This document shows, in pieces, positions 8,338-17,134 of a stretch of 64,000 nt of DNA (within the stretch, counting starts at the first letter, position 1; each line of letters begins with the position of its first letter). The notes under the pieces are model-generated. The model was not told the DNA's origin, searched no databases, and was given only the letters and a program-made list of their open reading frames with translations. Made by a program: the position numbers and the translations under genes. The stretch is from an uncultured Blautia sp. (GTDB lineage Bacteria; Bacillota; Clostridia; Lachnospirales; Lachnospiraceae), in the NCBI GenBank assembly GCA_958367245.1, contig CATXEA010000001.1, positions 124,001-188,000 of the forward strand. Direction: 5' to 3'.

Positions 8338-9486
8338 TTATTCTGTTATTTTCCCGTCTTTTATATAAACACGCGGAACCCGTTTACTGATACAGCAGAT
8401 AAATTCGTAGGAAAAACGGCCGGATAATTCGCCCAATTCCTCTGCTGTAATAACTTCATTTCCATCTCTTCCGATAAGTGTGACCTCATCTCCGGAGCTG
8501 GTGTTTGGAATATCTGTCACATCCACCATGAACTGATCCATGCAGACTCTGCCCAGAATAGGGGCTTTCTGTCCGTGGATGAGAACCCATCCTTTTCCGG
8601 AAAGCTGTCTTGGATAGCCGTCTGCATAGCCTACGGGAATAGTTGCCACTTTCATTGGCTTTGTTGCCACAAAGGTTCCTCCATAGCTGATGGCAGTACC
8701 CGGAGATACGTCTTTCAAATATGAAATATGGCTCTTGATTTCCATAGCTGTCTCAAGTTTTATTTTATCCCGCTCTACTTCGCCGGAGGGATAAATGCCG
8801 TAAATGGTGATTCCGGCGCGTACCATGCTCAGATTTGCCTCAGGAATACGGATGATTCCTGCGCTGTTTGAACAGTGTAAAAGAGGAATTTTTATTCCTG
8901 CATCTTCGAGAAGCTTCAGGAAATCCAGATAGCGTTCCAGTTGAACCAGCGCAGGGCTTCTGTCATATTCGTCCGCTCTTGCAAAATGAGTAAATATTCC
9001 TTCTATTTCAAGATTCGGAAGCATCTGTATCTGTTTTATTGTTTCTACGCTCTTTGGTACGTCGGCGAAGCCGATCCGGGTCATTCCCGTATCAAGCGCC
9101 AGGTGGATATGTACGGTTTTTCCCTGACGAAGCGCTTCTTTTGAAAGCTTTTCTGCGCTGTCGGCTTCACAGACAGCCGGACGGATGTCGTAGCGGATAA
9201 GTTCCGGATAGTATTCTTCGAAAACAATTCCAAGAACAAGGATTGGCTTTTCGATTCCTGCCCTGCGAAGCTCGATTGCCTCTTCCTCTGTCGCTGTGGC
9301 AAATCCCCAGATATAATCGTATTCTTCAACTAAACGGGCGATTTGTACAGCGCCATGTCCATATGCATCCGCCTTGACAACAGCAATCACCTTGGTATCT
9401 TCTGCTATATTTTTCCGCATTTCACGGAAATTATGGGCAACTGCATCAAGAGACACAATTGCCTTTACTCGGCTGAATTTTTTCAT
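8338..9486 (-). CDS. alr: Alanine racemase
   Basis: The product has 382 residues. The PLP lysine is in VVKADAYGHG (near residue 38), and the second catalytic tyrosine is in AISYGGTFV. The enzyme interconverts L- and D-alanine for peptidoglycan in the cytoplasm. It lies 14 bases after nnrD and upstream of mazF, an arrangement common in Firmicutes. A ribosome binding site (GAGGATATTCTAAT) precedes the ATG. Nothing is unusual. Confidence 0.97.
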   Translation of the reverse strand: MKKFSRVKAIVSLDAVAHNFREMRKNIAEDTKVIAVVKADAYGHGAVQIARLVEEYDYIWGFATATEEEAIELRRAGIEKPILVLGIVFEEYYPELIRYDIRPAVCEADSAEKLSKEALRQGKTVHIHLALDTGMTRIGFADVPKSVETIKQIQMLPNLEIEGIFTHFARADEYDRSPALVQLERYLDFLKLLEDAGIKIPLLHCSNSAGIIRIPEANLSMVRAGITIYGIYPSGEVERDKIKLETAMEIKSHISYLKDVSPGTAISYGGTFVATKPMKVATIPVGYADGYPRQLSGKGWVLIHGQKAPILGRVCMDQFMVDVTDIPNTSSGDEVTLIGRDGNEVITAEELGELSGRFSYEFICCISKRVPRVYIKDGKITE

Positions 9487-9500
9487 ATTAGAATATCCTC

Positions 9501-11006
9501 TTATTTTTTCAGTATTTCCGGCAGAAACCGGATAATATCTCTGGCAGTCATTCCTCTCCTGCCGAGGGTTTGGGCGGCAAGATCGCCGGCAAGACCATGT
9601 ATATAAACTCCGAGCGCTGCTTTCATTCCCTCGTTTTCAGTGTGCTTTGCAAAATGATACATACACTGGATTCCTGCAAGTACACCGGAAAGCACATCTC
9701 CGCTTCCTGCCGTTGCCATTCCCGCATTTCCGGAAAGATTCAGGAAAGTTTTGCCCTCAGGAGATGCAACTGTCGTACATGCGTCCTTAAGAACACAGAC
9801 ACAGCCTGTACTTTGGCTGTAATCCAGAGCCGTTTCCACTAAGGAGTTCTGAATTTCTCCGATGCTTTTGCCGCAAAGACGGCTCATCTCTCCGATATGG
9901 GGAGTCACAATTGTGTTTGAACCAAGATATTTCTGCCAGTCCGGATGAACAGACAAAAGATTGAGTCCATCGGCATCCAGAATAATCGGAATCCCCTTTT
10001 GAGCCCCATGGGAAAGAAACCACTGCGCGCGCTCCCGGCTGGTTCCGGTCAGGCCAAGCCCCGGACCGATTACAAGAACGTCGCACCAGTCCAGATTTTT
10101 TTGATTCTCCTCTTCTGTGAACGTACAGGTGAGCATAGCTTCAGGGAGAAGTGTCTGGAGAGGGATTCTGTTCTCCTCAACTGTCTGGATTTTTACCATA
10201 CCTGCTCCGCATTTAAAGGCTGCGGAAGCGGCAAGAAACGCGGCTCCGCACATTCCCGGATTGCCTGATACAAAGAGAACTTTACCAAAGGTTCCTTTAT
10301 TCCCGTAAGGCAGCATATCCGGAAGCAGGGACAGATCAGACTTCTCCAGATGATACATGGAGACATCTGAGTCCTCTTTCGTGTAAATGCCGATATCAGC
10401 AACTGTTATTTCGCCGCCGTACATTCTTCCCGGATAAAAGCATAACCCTCTTTTTCGAAAAGCGAAGGTCACGGTAAGGTCTGCCCGAAATGCAGTTCCC
10501 ATTTCAAAGCCTGTATCACCGTTGATTCCCGACGGGATGTCTACGGCAACCTTAAAAGCTGTGACTGCATTCAGTTCCCGTATGATCTGGGCATAGCGGC
10601 CTTCGACGGGACGTTTCAGCCCAACGCCAAAGATGGCATCTACTATAGTAGTATATTCACACAAATCCAGGTTATTCTTTTCAGGGACCTGATAATTGCG
10701 GACAATCTTAAGCTGAAGCGCTGTCTCCGGAGTCATTTTTTCTTCTTTTCCCAGAAGAAAAAGGCAGACCTTCCACCCATCCAGATGAAGAAGCCTTGCA
10801 ATGGCAATGCCGTCCCCGCCGTTGTTTCCGCTTCCGCAGACAACAAGGATTTTTTCGGTTTCCTTTCCTGCCTTCATGCGTTTCTTCATTTCTTCTACTG
10901 TACAAAGAGCTGCCCGTTCCATAAGAACGCAGGATGGGATTCCCATTTTTTCGATTGTATATTCATCCAGATTTTTCATCTGGGTGCAGGTTACAAGTTC
11001 TTTCAT
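9501..11006 (-). CDS. nnrD: Bifunctional NAD(P)H-hydrate epimerase / ADP-dependent dehydratase
   Basis: The product is about 501 residues, the size of the fused enzyme. The N-terminal YjeF_N epimerase domain carries GSGNNGGDGIAIARLL (residues about 55-70). The C-terminal carbohydrate-kinase-like dehydratase has ATAGSGDVLSGVLAGI near residue 435. It repairs hydrated NADH and NADPH in the cytoplasm. The ATG at 11006 has AGGTGG a few bases upstream; two in-frame GTG codons at 11015 and 11012 are alternatives. It lies between rex and alr on the same strand; the rex terminator separates it from rex. Confidence 0.95.
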   Translation of the reverse strand: MKELVTCTQMKNLDEYTIEKMGIPSCVLMERAALCTVEEMKKRMKAGKETEKILVVCGSGNNGGDGIAIARLLHLDGWKVCLFLLGKEEKMTPETALQLKIVRNYQVPEKNNLDLCEYTTIVDAIFGVGLKRPVEGRYAQIIRELNAVTAFKVAVDIPSGINGDTGFEMGTAFRADLTVTFAFRKRGLCFYPGRMYGGEITVADIGIYTKEDSDVSMYHLEKSDLSLLPDMLPYGNKGTFGKVLFVSGNPGMCGAAFLAASAAFKCGAGMVKIQTVEENRIPLQTLLPEAMLTCTFTEEENQKNLDWCDVLVIGPGLGLTGTSRERAQWFLSHGAQKGIPIILDADGLNLLSVHPDWQKYLGSNTIVTPHIGEMSRLCGKSIGEIQNSLVETALDYSQSTGCVCVLKDACTTVASPEGKTFLNLSGNAGMATAGSGDVLSGVLAGIQCMYHFAKHTENEGMKAALGVYIHGLAGDLAAQTLGRRGMTARDIIRFLPEILKK

Positions 11007-11026
11007 TTTCACCACCTGATTTATAA

Positions 11027-11068
11027 GAAAAGCTGCGCCTGTGTTCCCTGCGGAATCCAGGCAGCAGC
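11027..11068 (-). terminator. Rex terminator
   Basis: On the minus strand a stem (11058-11068 with 11032-11041, GCTGC and CAGG pairs) is followed by a short T run. It lies between the rex stop codon and the nnrD start. Confidence 0.6.
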
Positions 11069-11077
11069 CTCATTTCA

Positions 11078-11725
11078 TCAATTTTCGTTATGCTCCTGTT
11101 TATACTGGTTCAGATTATAGGAAAGGGTCATTAAACTCTCTGAGAGATGTACGTTTTCTACAATCACATCTTCCGGCGCATCTAAATCTATATGGGCAAA
11201 ATTCCAGATTGCCCTGATTCCGTTTTCAATCAGAATATTTGCCATTTCCTTTGCCTTATTTTTCGGCAGGGTGAGAATTGCGATATCCACCTGATTTTCC
11301 TTCAAAAACAGCGGAAGTTCGTTCAGCATCTGTATTTCGATTCCGCGCACGGCAATCCCCTCCAGAACAGGATTGATATCAAAAATTCCGACAAGGCGAA
11401 AGCCCCTCTTCTCAAAATCCACATAGTTAGCAAGGGCCTGTCCAAGATTACCTGCACCGAGGATAATCATGGGATGTGTTGTATCCAGTCCCAGAATTTT
11501 ACCAATCTCTGTATATAAATATCTTACATTATAGCCATAGCCCTGCTGTCCGAAACCGCCGAAGTTATTCAAATCCTGACGAATCTGGGACGCAGTGACA
11601 TGCATTTTTTTACTCAGGTCATTGGAAGATATCCGCTCAACATTCTCTTCCATCAGTTCACCTAAATAACGATAATAACGTGGCAGACGTTTGATTACCG
11701 CTTTAGATATTTCTTTATCCTCCAC
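11078..11725 (-). CDS. rex: Redox-sensing transcriptional repressor Rex
   Basis: The product has 215 residues. The N-terminal winged helix spans residues about 1-75 (KAVIKRLPRYYRYLGEL, then ASQIRQDLNNFG). The Rossmann domain has ILGAGNLGQALANY. Rex senses the NADH/NAD ratio and represses fermentation and respiration genes. The start is GTG at 11725 with AGGAGGGAC eight bases upstream. A consensus promoter precedes it; half-site-like TTGACA and TAACA words in the spacer could allow autoregulation, but a full Rex operator is not clear. Confidence 0.97.
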   Translation of the reverse strand: MEDKEISKAVIKRLPRYYRYLGELMEENVERISSNDLSKKMHVTASQIRQDLNNFGGFGQQGYGYNVRYLYTEIGKILGLDTTHPMIILGAGNLGQALANYVDFEKRGFRLVGIFDINPVLEGIAVRGIEIQMLNELPLFLKENQVDIAILTLPKNKAKEMANILIENGIRAIWNFAHIDLDAPEDVIVENVHLSESLMTLSYNLNQYKQEHNEN

Positions 11726-11754
11726 AAATAGTCCCTCCTTAACATACTACAGCA

Positions 11755-11783
11755 ATTATACCGAAATGTTATTTTATTGTCAA
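11755..11783 (-). promoter_or_regulatory. rex promoter
   Basis: On the minus strand, TTGACA (11778-11783) and TATAAT (11755-11760) are 17 bases apart. This is a perfect sigma-A match about 30 bases upstream of the rex start. Confidence 0.75.
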
Positions 11784-11843
11784 TTAAACTTGTACGCATC
11801 CGCCAAAAATTTACAGGTTTTTTTCATCTTTTTGTAATTTCTC

Positions 11844-11872
11844 TTTCAAAAATCCGATTCTTCCGTTATAAT
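11844..11872 (+). promoter_or_regulatory. Promoter of the ABC-F gene
   Basis: TTTCAA (11844-11849) and TATAAT (11867-11872) have a 17-base spacer, about 35 bases before the ABC-F start codon. Confidence 0.5.
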
Positions 11873-11907
11873 AGATAAGATAACGAATGATTTTTGGAGG
11901 AATTCCT

Positions 11908-13815
11908 ATGATTTTATCATGCCAGAATATATGTAAATCTTTTGGAGAAAAGGTGATTCTCCAGGATGCAAGCTTTCATATAGAAGAAAGAGAAAAGGCA
12001 GCTCTGATCGGAAATAACGGAGCGGGCAAAACAACGCTCCTTCGTATTATCATGCAGGAACTGAGCGCGGATTCCGGCTCCGTAGTTTTGGCTAAAGATG
12101 CCAACATCGGCTATCTTGCACAGTATCAGGATATTCACGGACACCATACGATTTACGAAGAGCTGATTTCCACGAAGCAGCATATTATTGATATGGAAAG
12201 CCGTATCCGTGCGCTGGAAATGGAAATGAAACATGCTCAGGGCGAAGCTCTGGATTCTCTTATGAATACTTACACAAGACTGAACCACCAGTTTGAATTG
12301 GAGAACGGATATGCGTATCAAAGTGAGGTTACCGGAGTTTTAAAAGGTCTTGGTTTTACAGAAGAAGATTTTCCCCGTCAGATTGAGACTCTTTCCGGAG
12401 GACAGAAGACACGTGTAGCTCTTGGTAAGCTTCTTCTTTCAAAACCGGATATTCTTCTTCTCGATGAGCCGACCAACCATCTGGATATGGAAAGTATCTC
12501 ATGGCTGGAGACTTATCTTCTCAATTATCCGGGAGCAGTTTTTATTGTTTCTCACGACAGATACTTTCTTGACAAGGTTGTGACAAAGGTTGTGGAAATT
12601 GAACTTGGTCAGATGAGGATGTACAGCGGCAATTACTCTGCCTATGGTCTGAAAAAAGCCCAGCTTCGCGATGCGCAGTATAAAGCGTATCTGAATCAGC
12701 AAAGAGAAATCAAACATCAGGAAGCAGTTATTGCGAAACTGAAATCCTTTAACCGTGAAAAATCTATCCGCCGTGCAGAAAGCCGTGAGAAAATGCTGGA
12801 TAAAATACAGCGTCTCGAAAAGCCTGCAGAAATACAGGATCAGATGCGTATTTCTCTGGAACCCAGATTTGTAAGCGGCAATGATGTCCTTTCTGTAGAA
12901 GGGCTTGCCAAGGCTTTTCCCGGACAGAAGCTTTTCTCTGATATTTCCTTTGAGATCAAGCGCGGAGAACGTGTGGCTCTTATCGGAAACAACGGTACAG
13001 GAAAGACCACTATGCTGAAAATATTAAATGGGATTGTGGATGCAGACGCAGGTAAGTTTACATTGGGGTCTAAGGTTCAGATTGGCTACTACGATCAGGA
13101 ACACCATGTCCTGCATATGGATAAGACAATTTTTCAGGAGATTTCCGACACCTACCCTACTCTTACAGAAACAGAAATCCGAAATATGCTTGCAGCCTTT
13201 CTCTTTACGGGAGACGATGTATTCAAAGAAATTTCGGCTCTTTCCGGCGGGGAACGCGGTCGTGTCTCTCTGGCAAAGCTGATGCTTTCTGAAGCGAATT
13301 TCCTGATTCTCGATGAGCCGACCAACCATCTTGACATTGCGTCCAAGGAAATTCTGGAAGAGGCTCTGAACAGTTACACCGGAACAGTGCTGTATGTTTC
13401 CCATGACCGATACTTTATTAACCAGACTGCTACAAGAATTCTGGATCTTACGAATCAGGCAATTGTAAACTATATTGGGGATTACGATTATTACCTTGAG
13501 AAAAAAGAAGAATTGACACAGAAATACGCTCCTGCCGCTGCAGCAGAAACAGAGGCAAAAGCAGTATCGGATAATAAGCTTTCCTGGCAGCAGCAAAAAG
13601 AGGAACAGGCTCGTCAGCGTAAGCGTGAAAATGAATTAAAGAAAGTGGAAGCCCGTATCGAGGAGTTGGAAAAACGGGACAAAGAAATCAATGAAACGAT
13701 GGTTCTGCCGGATGTGTGTACGAATGTGGCTGAATGTACGAAACTCAGCCGGGAACAGACTGCCATTGCAGAAGAACTGGAAGAATTATACGAAAAATGG
13801 GAGGAGCTTGCGTAA
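11908..13815 (+). CDS. ABC-F family ATPase
   Basis: The product has 635 residues from the ATG at 11908, which has GGAGG eight bases upstream; an ATG at 11887 lies before this site and is not the likely start. Two ABC domains are visible: Walker A GNNGAGKTTL and GNNGTGKTTM, signatures LSGGQKTR and LSGGERGR, and Walker B ILLLDEPTNHLDM and LILDEPTNHLDI. A charged linker lies between them (residues about 240-310) and a Glu/Lys coiled coil at the C-terminus (about 560-635). No membrane segment is present. ABC-F proteins act on the ribosome in translation or antibiotic protection; this build matches housekeeping Uup/YdiF-type members rather than a known resistance subgroup. Confidence 0.93.
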   Translation: MILSCQNICKSFGEKVILQDASFHIEEREKAALIGNNGAGKTTLLRIIMQELSADSGSVVLAKDANIGYLAQYQDIHGHHTIYEELISTKQHIIDMESRIRALEMEMKHAQGEALDSLMNTYTRLNHQFELENGYAYQSEVTGVLKGLGFTEEDFPRQIETLSGGQKTRVALGKLLLSKPDILLLDEPTNHLDMESISWLETYLLNYPGAVFIVSHDRYFLDKVVTKVVEIELGQMRMYSGNYSAYGLKKAQLRDAQYKAYLNQQREIKHQEAVIAKLKSFNREKSIRRAESREKMLDKIQRLEKPAEIQDQMRISLEPRFVSGNDVLSVEGLAKAFPGQKLFSDISFEIKRGERVALIGNNGTGKTTMLKILNGIVDADAGKFTLGSKVQIGYYDQEHHVLHMDKTIFQEISDTYPTLTETEIRNMLAAFLFTGDDVFKEISALSGGERGRVSLAKLMLSEANFLILDEPTNHLDIASKEILEEALNSYTGTVLYVSHDRYFINQTATRILDLTNQAIVNYIGDYDYYLEKKEELTQKYAPAAAAETEAKAVSDNKLSWQQQKEEQARQRKRENELKKVEARIEELEKRDKEINETMVLPDVCTNVAECTKLSREQTAIAEELEELYEKWEELA

Positions 13816-13830
13816 ACGCAAGCTCCTTTT
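13803..13830 (+). terminator. ABC-F gene terminator overlapping its stop codon
   Basis: GGAGCTTGCG (13803-13812), a TAAA loop that contains the stop codon, and CGCAAGCTCC (13817-13826) followed by TTTT form a perfect 10-bp stem. Confidence 0.8.
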
Positions 13831-13891
13831 CATGCAATCATGTCTTTCTAGATGTAAACTTAATAAAAGTTTACAGGATATTTTCTTTTAA

Positions 13892-14740
13892 TTATAAGGT
13901 TTCCATGAATCTTTTCAGGTTAAATTTTCCCCAGCCCTGGATGTTTCTGTTATACCCCAGATCGTCAGCGCCGAGAAGAAGACGCCGCTTTATTTCTACA
14001 TTTGAAAGTGTCGGCTCCTTTTCCAGCATTAATGAACAGGCGCCTGAAATGACAGGGGTTGACATTGAAGTTCCGCTCTTTATCCCATAAGCTGCAGGAG
14101 ATTCTGTTCCGCAGGAAACAATTTTATTTCCGGGAACAACGATATCCGGTTTACATACACAATCGGAGGTAGGCCCTCTTCCTGAGACGGCTTTTTTTCC
14201 TGTAAGCATATCGCTGGAGCCGACAGTAATTACCTTTCTGCTGCTTCCGGGCGCAGTAATACTTCCGGGACGGGGACCCTGATTTCCTGCTGCTGCGACG
14301 ACAACAAGATTTTCGTCCCACAGACGCTCTACACCGTCAATTAGGAGACTGTTATCACAGGCAGTCCGGCAGGTTGTTCCTACAGAAATGTTAACCACCC
14401 GAATGTTATACAATTTTCTGTTTGCCAGAATCCAGTCGAATGCCTGCAACAGCACTTCTTTTCTGCCGTTTCCGAATCGGTCAAGAACTTTCAGGGCGAT
14501 AAAATGGCATCCCGGCGCAATGCCGGTAAATCTGCCGCCGGAGGCAGCGCCGTCTCCTCCTATAATTCCGGCAACATGGGTTCCGTGACCATTATCGTCG
14601 TAGGGGTCTTTGTGAAAAGAAACAAAATCCCGAAAAACAGCAATCCTGCTGCACAAATCCAGATGTCCGGCATATATGCCCGTATCAAGAACAGCCACCC
14701 CCACGCCAAAACCGCTGTAATTGCATTTATAATCAACCAT
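13892..14740 (-). CDS. Intracellular subtilisin-like (S8) serine protease
   Basis: The product has 282 residues. The catalytic triad is complete: Asp in AVLDTGI (near residue 19), His in DNGHGTHVAGI, and Ser in SGTSMSTPV, with the oxyanion Asn in AAAGNQG. There is no signal peptide or long propeptide, so it resembles intracellular subtilisins that act in the cytoplasm. AGGAG lies ten bases before the ATG. It follows map by 66 bases on the same strand. Its substrate is not evident. Confidence 0.93.
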   Translation of the reverse strand: MVDYKCNYSGFGVGVAVLDTGIYAGHLDLCSRIAVFRDFVSFHKDPYDDNGHGTHVAGIIGGDGAASGGRFTGIAPGCHFIALKVLDRFGNGRKEVLLQAFDWILANRKLYNIRVVNISVGTTCRTACDNSLLIDGVERLWDENLVVVAAAGNQGPRPGSITAPGSSRKVITVGSSDMLTGKKAVSGRGPTSDCVCKPDIVVPGNKIVSCGTESPAAYGIKSGTSMSTPVISGACSLMLEKEPTLSNVEIKRRLLLGADDLGYNRNIQGWGKFNLKRFMETL

Positions 14741-14806
14741 ACAGGGAAAACTCCTAAAATAAAAAGAGTCTTTATTATAGGATATGACAGAGGGTGTGTT
14801 AACGAT

Positions 14807-15682
14807 TTACCAGCAGATAACTTCGCATCCGTCCTCTGTTACAAGGACAGTTACCTCCCACTGGGCAGAAGGTTTGCCGTCGGCTGTGGTTACAGTCCAG
14901 CCGTCGGTTTCATCGGTGACAGTTTCGGCTGTGCCCATGTTGACCATTGGTTCAATTGTAAACATCATTCCGGGTACCATGAGAACCCCTGATCCTTCCT
15001 CAGAGACATAGCTTACCCAGGGGTCTTCGTGAAATTCAAGACCAATTCCATGACCGCCGATGTGGCTGACTACATTGTAGCCATGTTCCAGTGCATGTTT
15101 ATGTACAGCCTGTCCCATGTTTCCGATAGGGGTCCAGGGTTTCACCTGGGAGATTCCGATTTCCACGCATTCTTTGACTGTTTTAACCAGTTCTTCTTTT
15201 TCGGAGCTGACTTTTCCGATACAGAACATACGGGAAGAATCAGAATAATATCCGTTGTAAATAGTGGAAACATCTACATTTATAATATCTCCTTCTTTCA
15301 GTATCTGCTCTTCGGAAGGAATTCCATGACATACAACTTCATTTACAGAGGTACATACACTGTTGGGAAAACCTTCATAATCAAGAGGAGCCGGAATTGC
15401 TCCGCGGCTTACCGTCTGTTCATGTACCCATCGGTCGATTTCCGCAGTGGATACGCCTTCTTTTATATGTGCTTCTACGTAGTCGAGAACGGCAATGTTA
15501 ATGGCACAGCTTTCTTTGATTTTTTCTATTTGGTCTGGTGTTTTGATCAGGTCGTGGTCAACAACAGCATAACCTTCTCTGCGGTACTTTTCCAGTTTAT
15601 CGTCAAATGCTTCGTGACATTTTTTGTATTTTTTCCCGCTTCCGCACCAGCAGGGATCGTTTCTTCCTATTTTTAATGACAT
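14807..15682 (-). CDS. map: Type I methionine aminopeptidase with N-terminal SEC-C zinc motif
   Basis: The product has 291 residues. It starts with a SEC-C zinc motif (NDPCWCGSGKKYKKCH), found in the longer type I enzymes of many Firmicutes. The peptidase domain has the metal-binding Asp and His residues (INVDVSTIYNGYYSDSSRMF, HIGGHGIGLEFHEDPW) and the final Glu residues in MFTIEPMV. It removes the initiator methionine from new proteins in the cytoplasm. The SEC-C motif may bind the ribosome. A monocistronic or map-S8 unit is likely. Confidence 0.96.
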   Translation of the reverse strand: MSLKIGRNDPCWCGSGKKYKKCHEAFDDKLEKYRREGYAVVDHDLIKTPDQIEKIKESCAINIAVLDYVEAHIKEGVSTAEIDRWVHEQTVSRGAIPAPLDYEGFPNSVCTSVNEVVCHGIPSEEQILKEGDIINVDVSTIYNGYYSDSSRMFCIGKVSSEKEELVKTVKECVEIGISQVKPWTPIGNMGQAVHKHALEHGYNVVSHIGGHGIGLEFHEDPWVSYVSEEGSGVLMVPGMMFTIEPMVNMGTAETVTDETDGWTVTTADGKPSAQWEVTVLVTEDGCEVICW

Positions 15683-15757
15683 TTTTTTGCTCCTTGTCTT
15701 ATGATGTTCTTATTGTAGCCCTCTTTTGGAAAAAAAGCAACAAATTATGTTAAAGTA

Positions 15758-15790
15758 AATGCCCGAACAGTTTTGGGCTGTTCAGGCATT
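15758..15790 (-). terminator. Terminator of the M60/FN3 operon
   Basis: AATGCC(C/T)GAACAG pairs with its complement around a short loop (15758-15770 with 15778-15790), just downstream of the FN3 protein gene on the minus strand. Confidence 0.6.
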
Positions 15791-15802
15791 TCAGAAAATT
15801 GC

Positions 15803-17116
15803 TTATTTTACTTTTACTCTTTTGACGGAAGTAAAGTTTCCGTATATCCGTTTTCCGCTGGAATTTACGGAGAAGGCTCTTACCTTGTAATAATAGGTTC
15901 TTCTGCTGCTTACTGTTTTGTCAGTATATTTTATCGCTGAATTACCCATAGTTGTTTTGATCCGCTTATATGTTCCTTTTGAAGAAGTGCTGCGGTAAAT
16001 CTGATAACCTGTCGCACCTTTTACTTTTTTCCAGGAGACTGCCGCTTCTTTCGTTCTGGATGATTTTACAGTAAGGGAAGAAGGTCTTGCCGGAGCAGTT
16101 GTGGCTTTTACCACCGGCCCAAAGGAACCATAGGTTCTCTTTCCGTCTTCATTCACCTGGAATGCGCGAATCTTAAAGGAATAAGTAGTTCCATGGCTCA
16201 AAGCCTTACTGGTGTAAGAAGTGACTTTTGGATCCAGAACGGTTTTCATTCGTTCGTATTTCTTTGTTTTGCTGTTATACTGGTAAATCTGATAACCGTC
16301 CGCTCCTTTTGCCTGTTTCCATTTAAAAGAAATACGGTTAGAACCGGTCTTTACACTTGCGCTCAGTTTATATTTGGCAGAAGGATTAAATTCCGGTTTT
16401 GGTGTTGGCTCCGGTGTCTGAGTTGGTTCCGGTGTCACAGTTGGTGTTGGAGGAGCCGGAGTAGCTGTCGGGATTATCACCGGAGGTTCCGGAGGAATCG
16501 GAGTAGCTGTCGGGATTATCACCGGAGGCTCCGGAGGAATCGGAGTTGCTGTCGGAGTCGGTTCCGGAGGGATTGGGGTCGCTGTTGGTGTCGGCTCCGG
16601 AGTCGGTTCCGGTTCAGTGTTTTCAACTTTTACAGTAACCGGTGTTACATTCATATCTGTAATCTTCTCATAGGTTCCAAAGCTGTTTACATATTCCAGA
16701 GAGTTTTCTGAAATTCCAATTTCAGCGCTCCAGCTTTTGGCGCTGTCAGATGTCAGAGAAAGGGTTCCAAGAGAAAGAGTCCCGTTTTCGCTGATTAAAT
16801 CCTGTTTACCGGACAGGATTACATCCATAATGTAAATAGAATTCTGCTTGCTCCATGCAGCGTCCTGTACAGTTGTCTGAATATTGTTGTCAAAAGCAAA
16901 GGTTCCTGTAATCTCTTCGGAGGCAGTAACTGACAGTCGGATACGCAGAGAATGAATCGCATCCGTTTTACCGGCAGGAATCTCAAGAGAGATTCCTACC
17001 CGGTTTTCATCTACAGTAAGAGTAGCTCTGTTTTTTTCTTCTGCCTTTACTGAGACAGGAAAGAAAAGAGTCAAAAGCAGCATACACAATAAAATGTGTG
17101 TAAGTCGTTTTTTCAT
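15803..17116 (-). CDS. Secreted protein: putative cohesin-like domain, Pro-rich repeats, two FN3 domains
   Basis: The product has 437 residues. A signal peptide (MKKRLTHILLCMLLLTLFF, cleavage near VKAEE) is followed by a beta-rich domain of about 140 residues (26-168). Its pattern recalls cohesins: VGISLEIPAG, then FAFDNN, then GTLSLGTLSLTS. Next is a linker of EPTP and TATPIPPEPPVIIP repeats (about 170-245), then two fibronectin type III domains (about 250-345 and 346-437, each with a GYQIY motif). No anchor signal such as LPXTG is present. It starts 18 bases after the M60 peptidase gene and is almost certainly co-transcribed. The cohesin assignment is inference; another carbohydrate-binding-like beta sandwich is possible. 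Confidence 0.8.
   Translation of the reverse strand: MKKRLTHILLCMLLLTLFFPVSVKAEEKNRATLTVDENRVGISLEIPAGKTDAIHSLRIRLSVTASEEITGTFAFDNNIQTTVQDAAWSKQNSIYIMDVILSGKQDLISENGTLSLGTLSLTSDSAKSWSAEIGISENSLEYVNSFGTYEKITDMNVTPVTVKVENTEPEPTPEPTPTATPIPPEPTPTATPIPPEPPVIIPTATPIPPEPPVIIPTATPAPPTPTVTPEPTQTPEPTPKPEFNPSAKYKLSASVKTGSNRISFKWKQAKGADGYQIYQYNSKTKKYERMKTVLDPKVTSYTSKALSHGTTYSFKIRAFQVNEDGKRTYGSFGPVVKATTAPARPSSLTVKSSRTKEAAVSWKKVKGATGYQIYRSTSSKGTYKRIKTTMGNSAIKYTDKTVSSRRTYYYKVRAFSVNSSGKRIYGNFTSVKRVKVK
16458..16541. repeat. Two 42-bp tandem repeats in the Pro-rich linker
   Basis: Units 16458-16499 and 16500-16541 differ by one base. They encode copies of PIPPEPPVIIPTAT. Shorter related TATPIPPEP units flank them. 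Copy number could vary in frame and change linker length. Confidence 0.8.
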
Positions 17117-17134
17117 GTCTGTGTTTCTCCTTTA

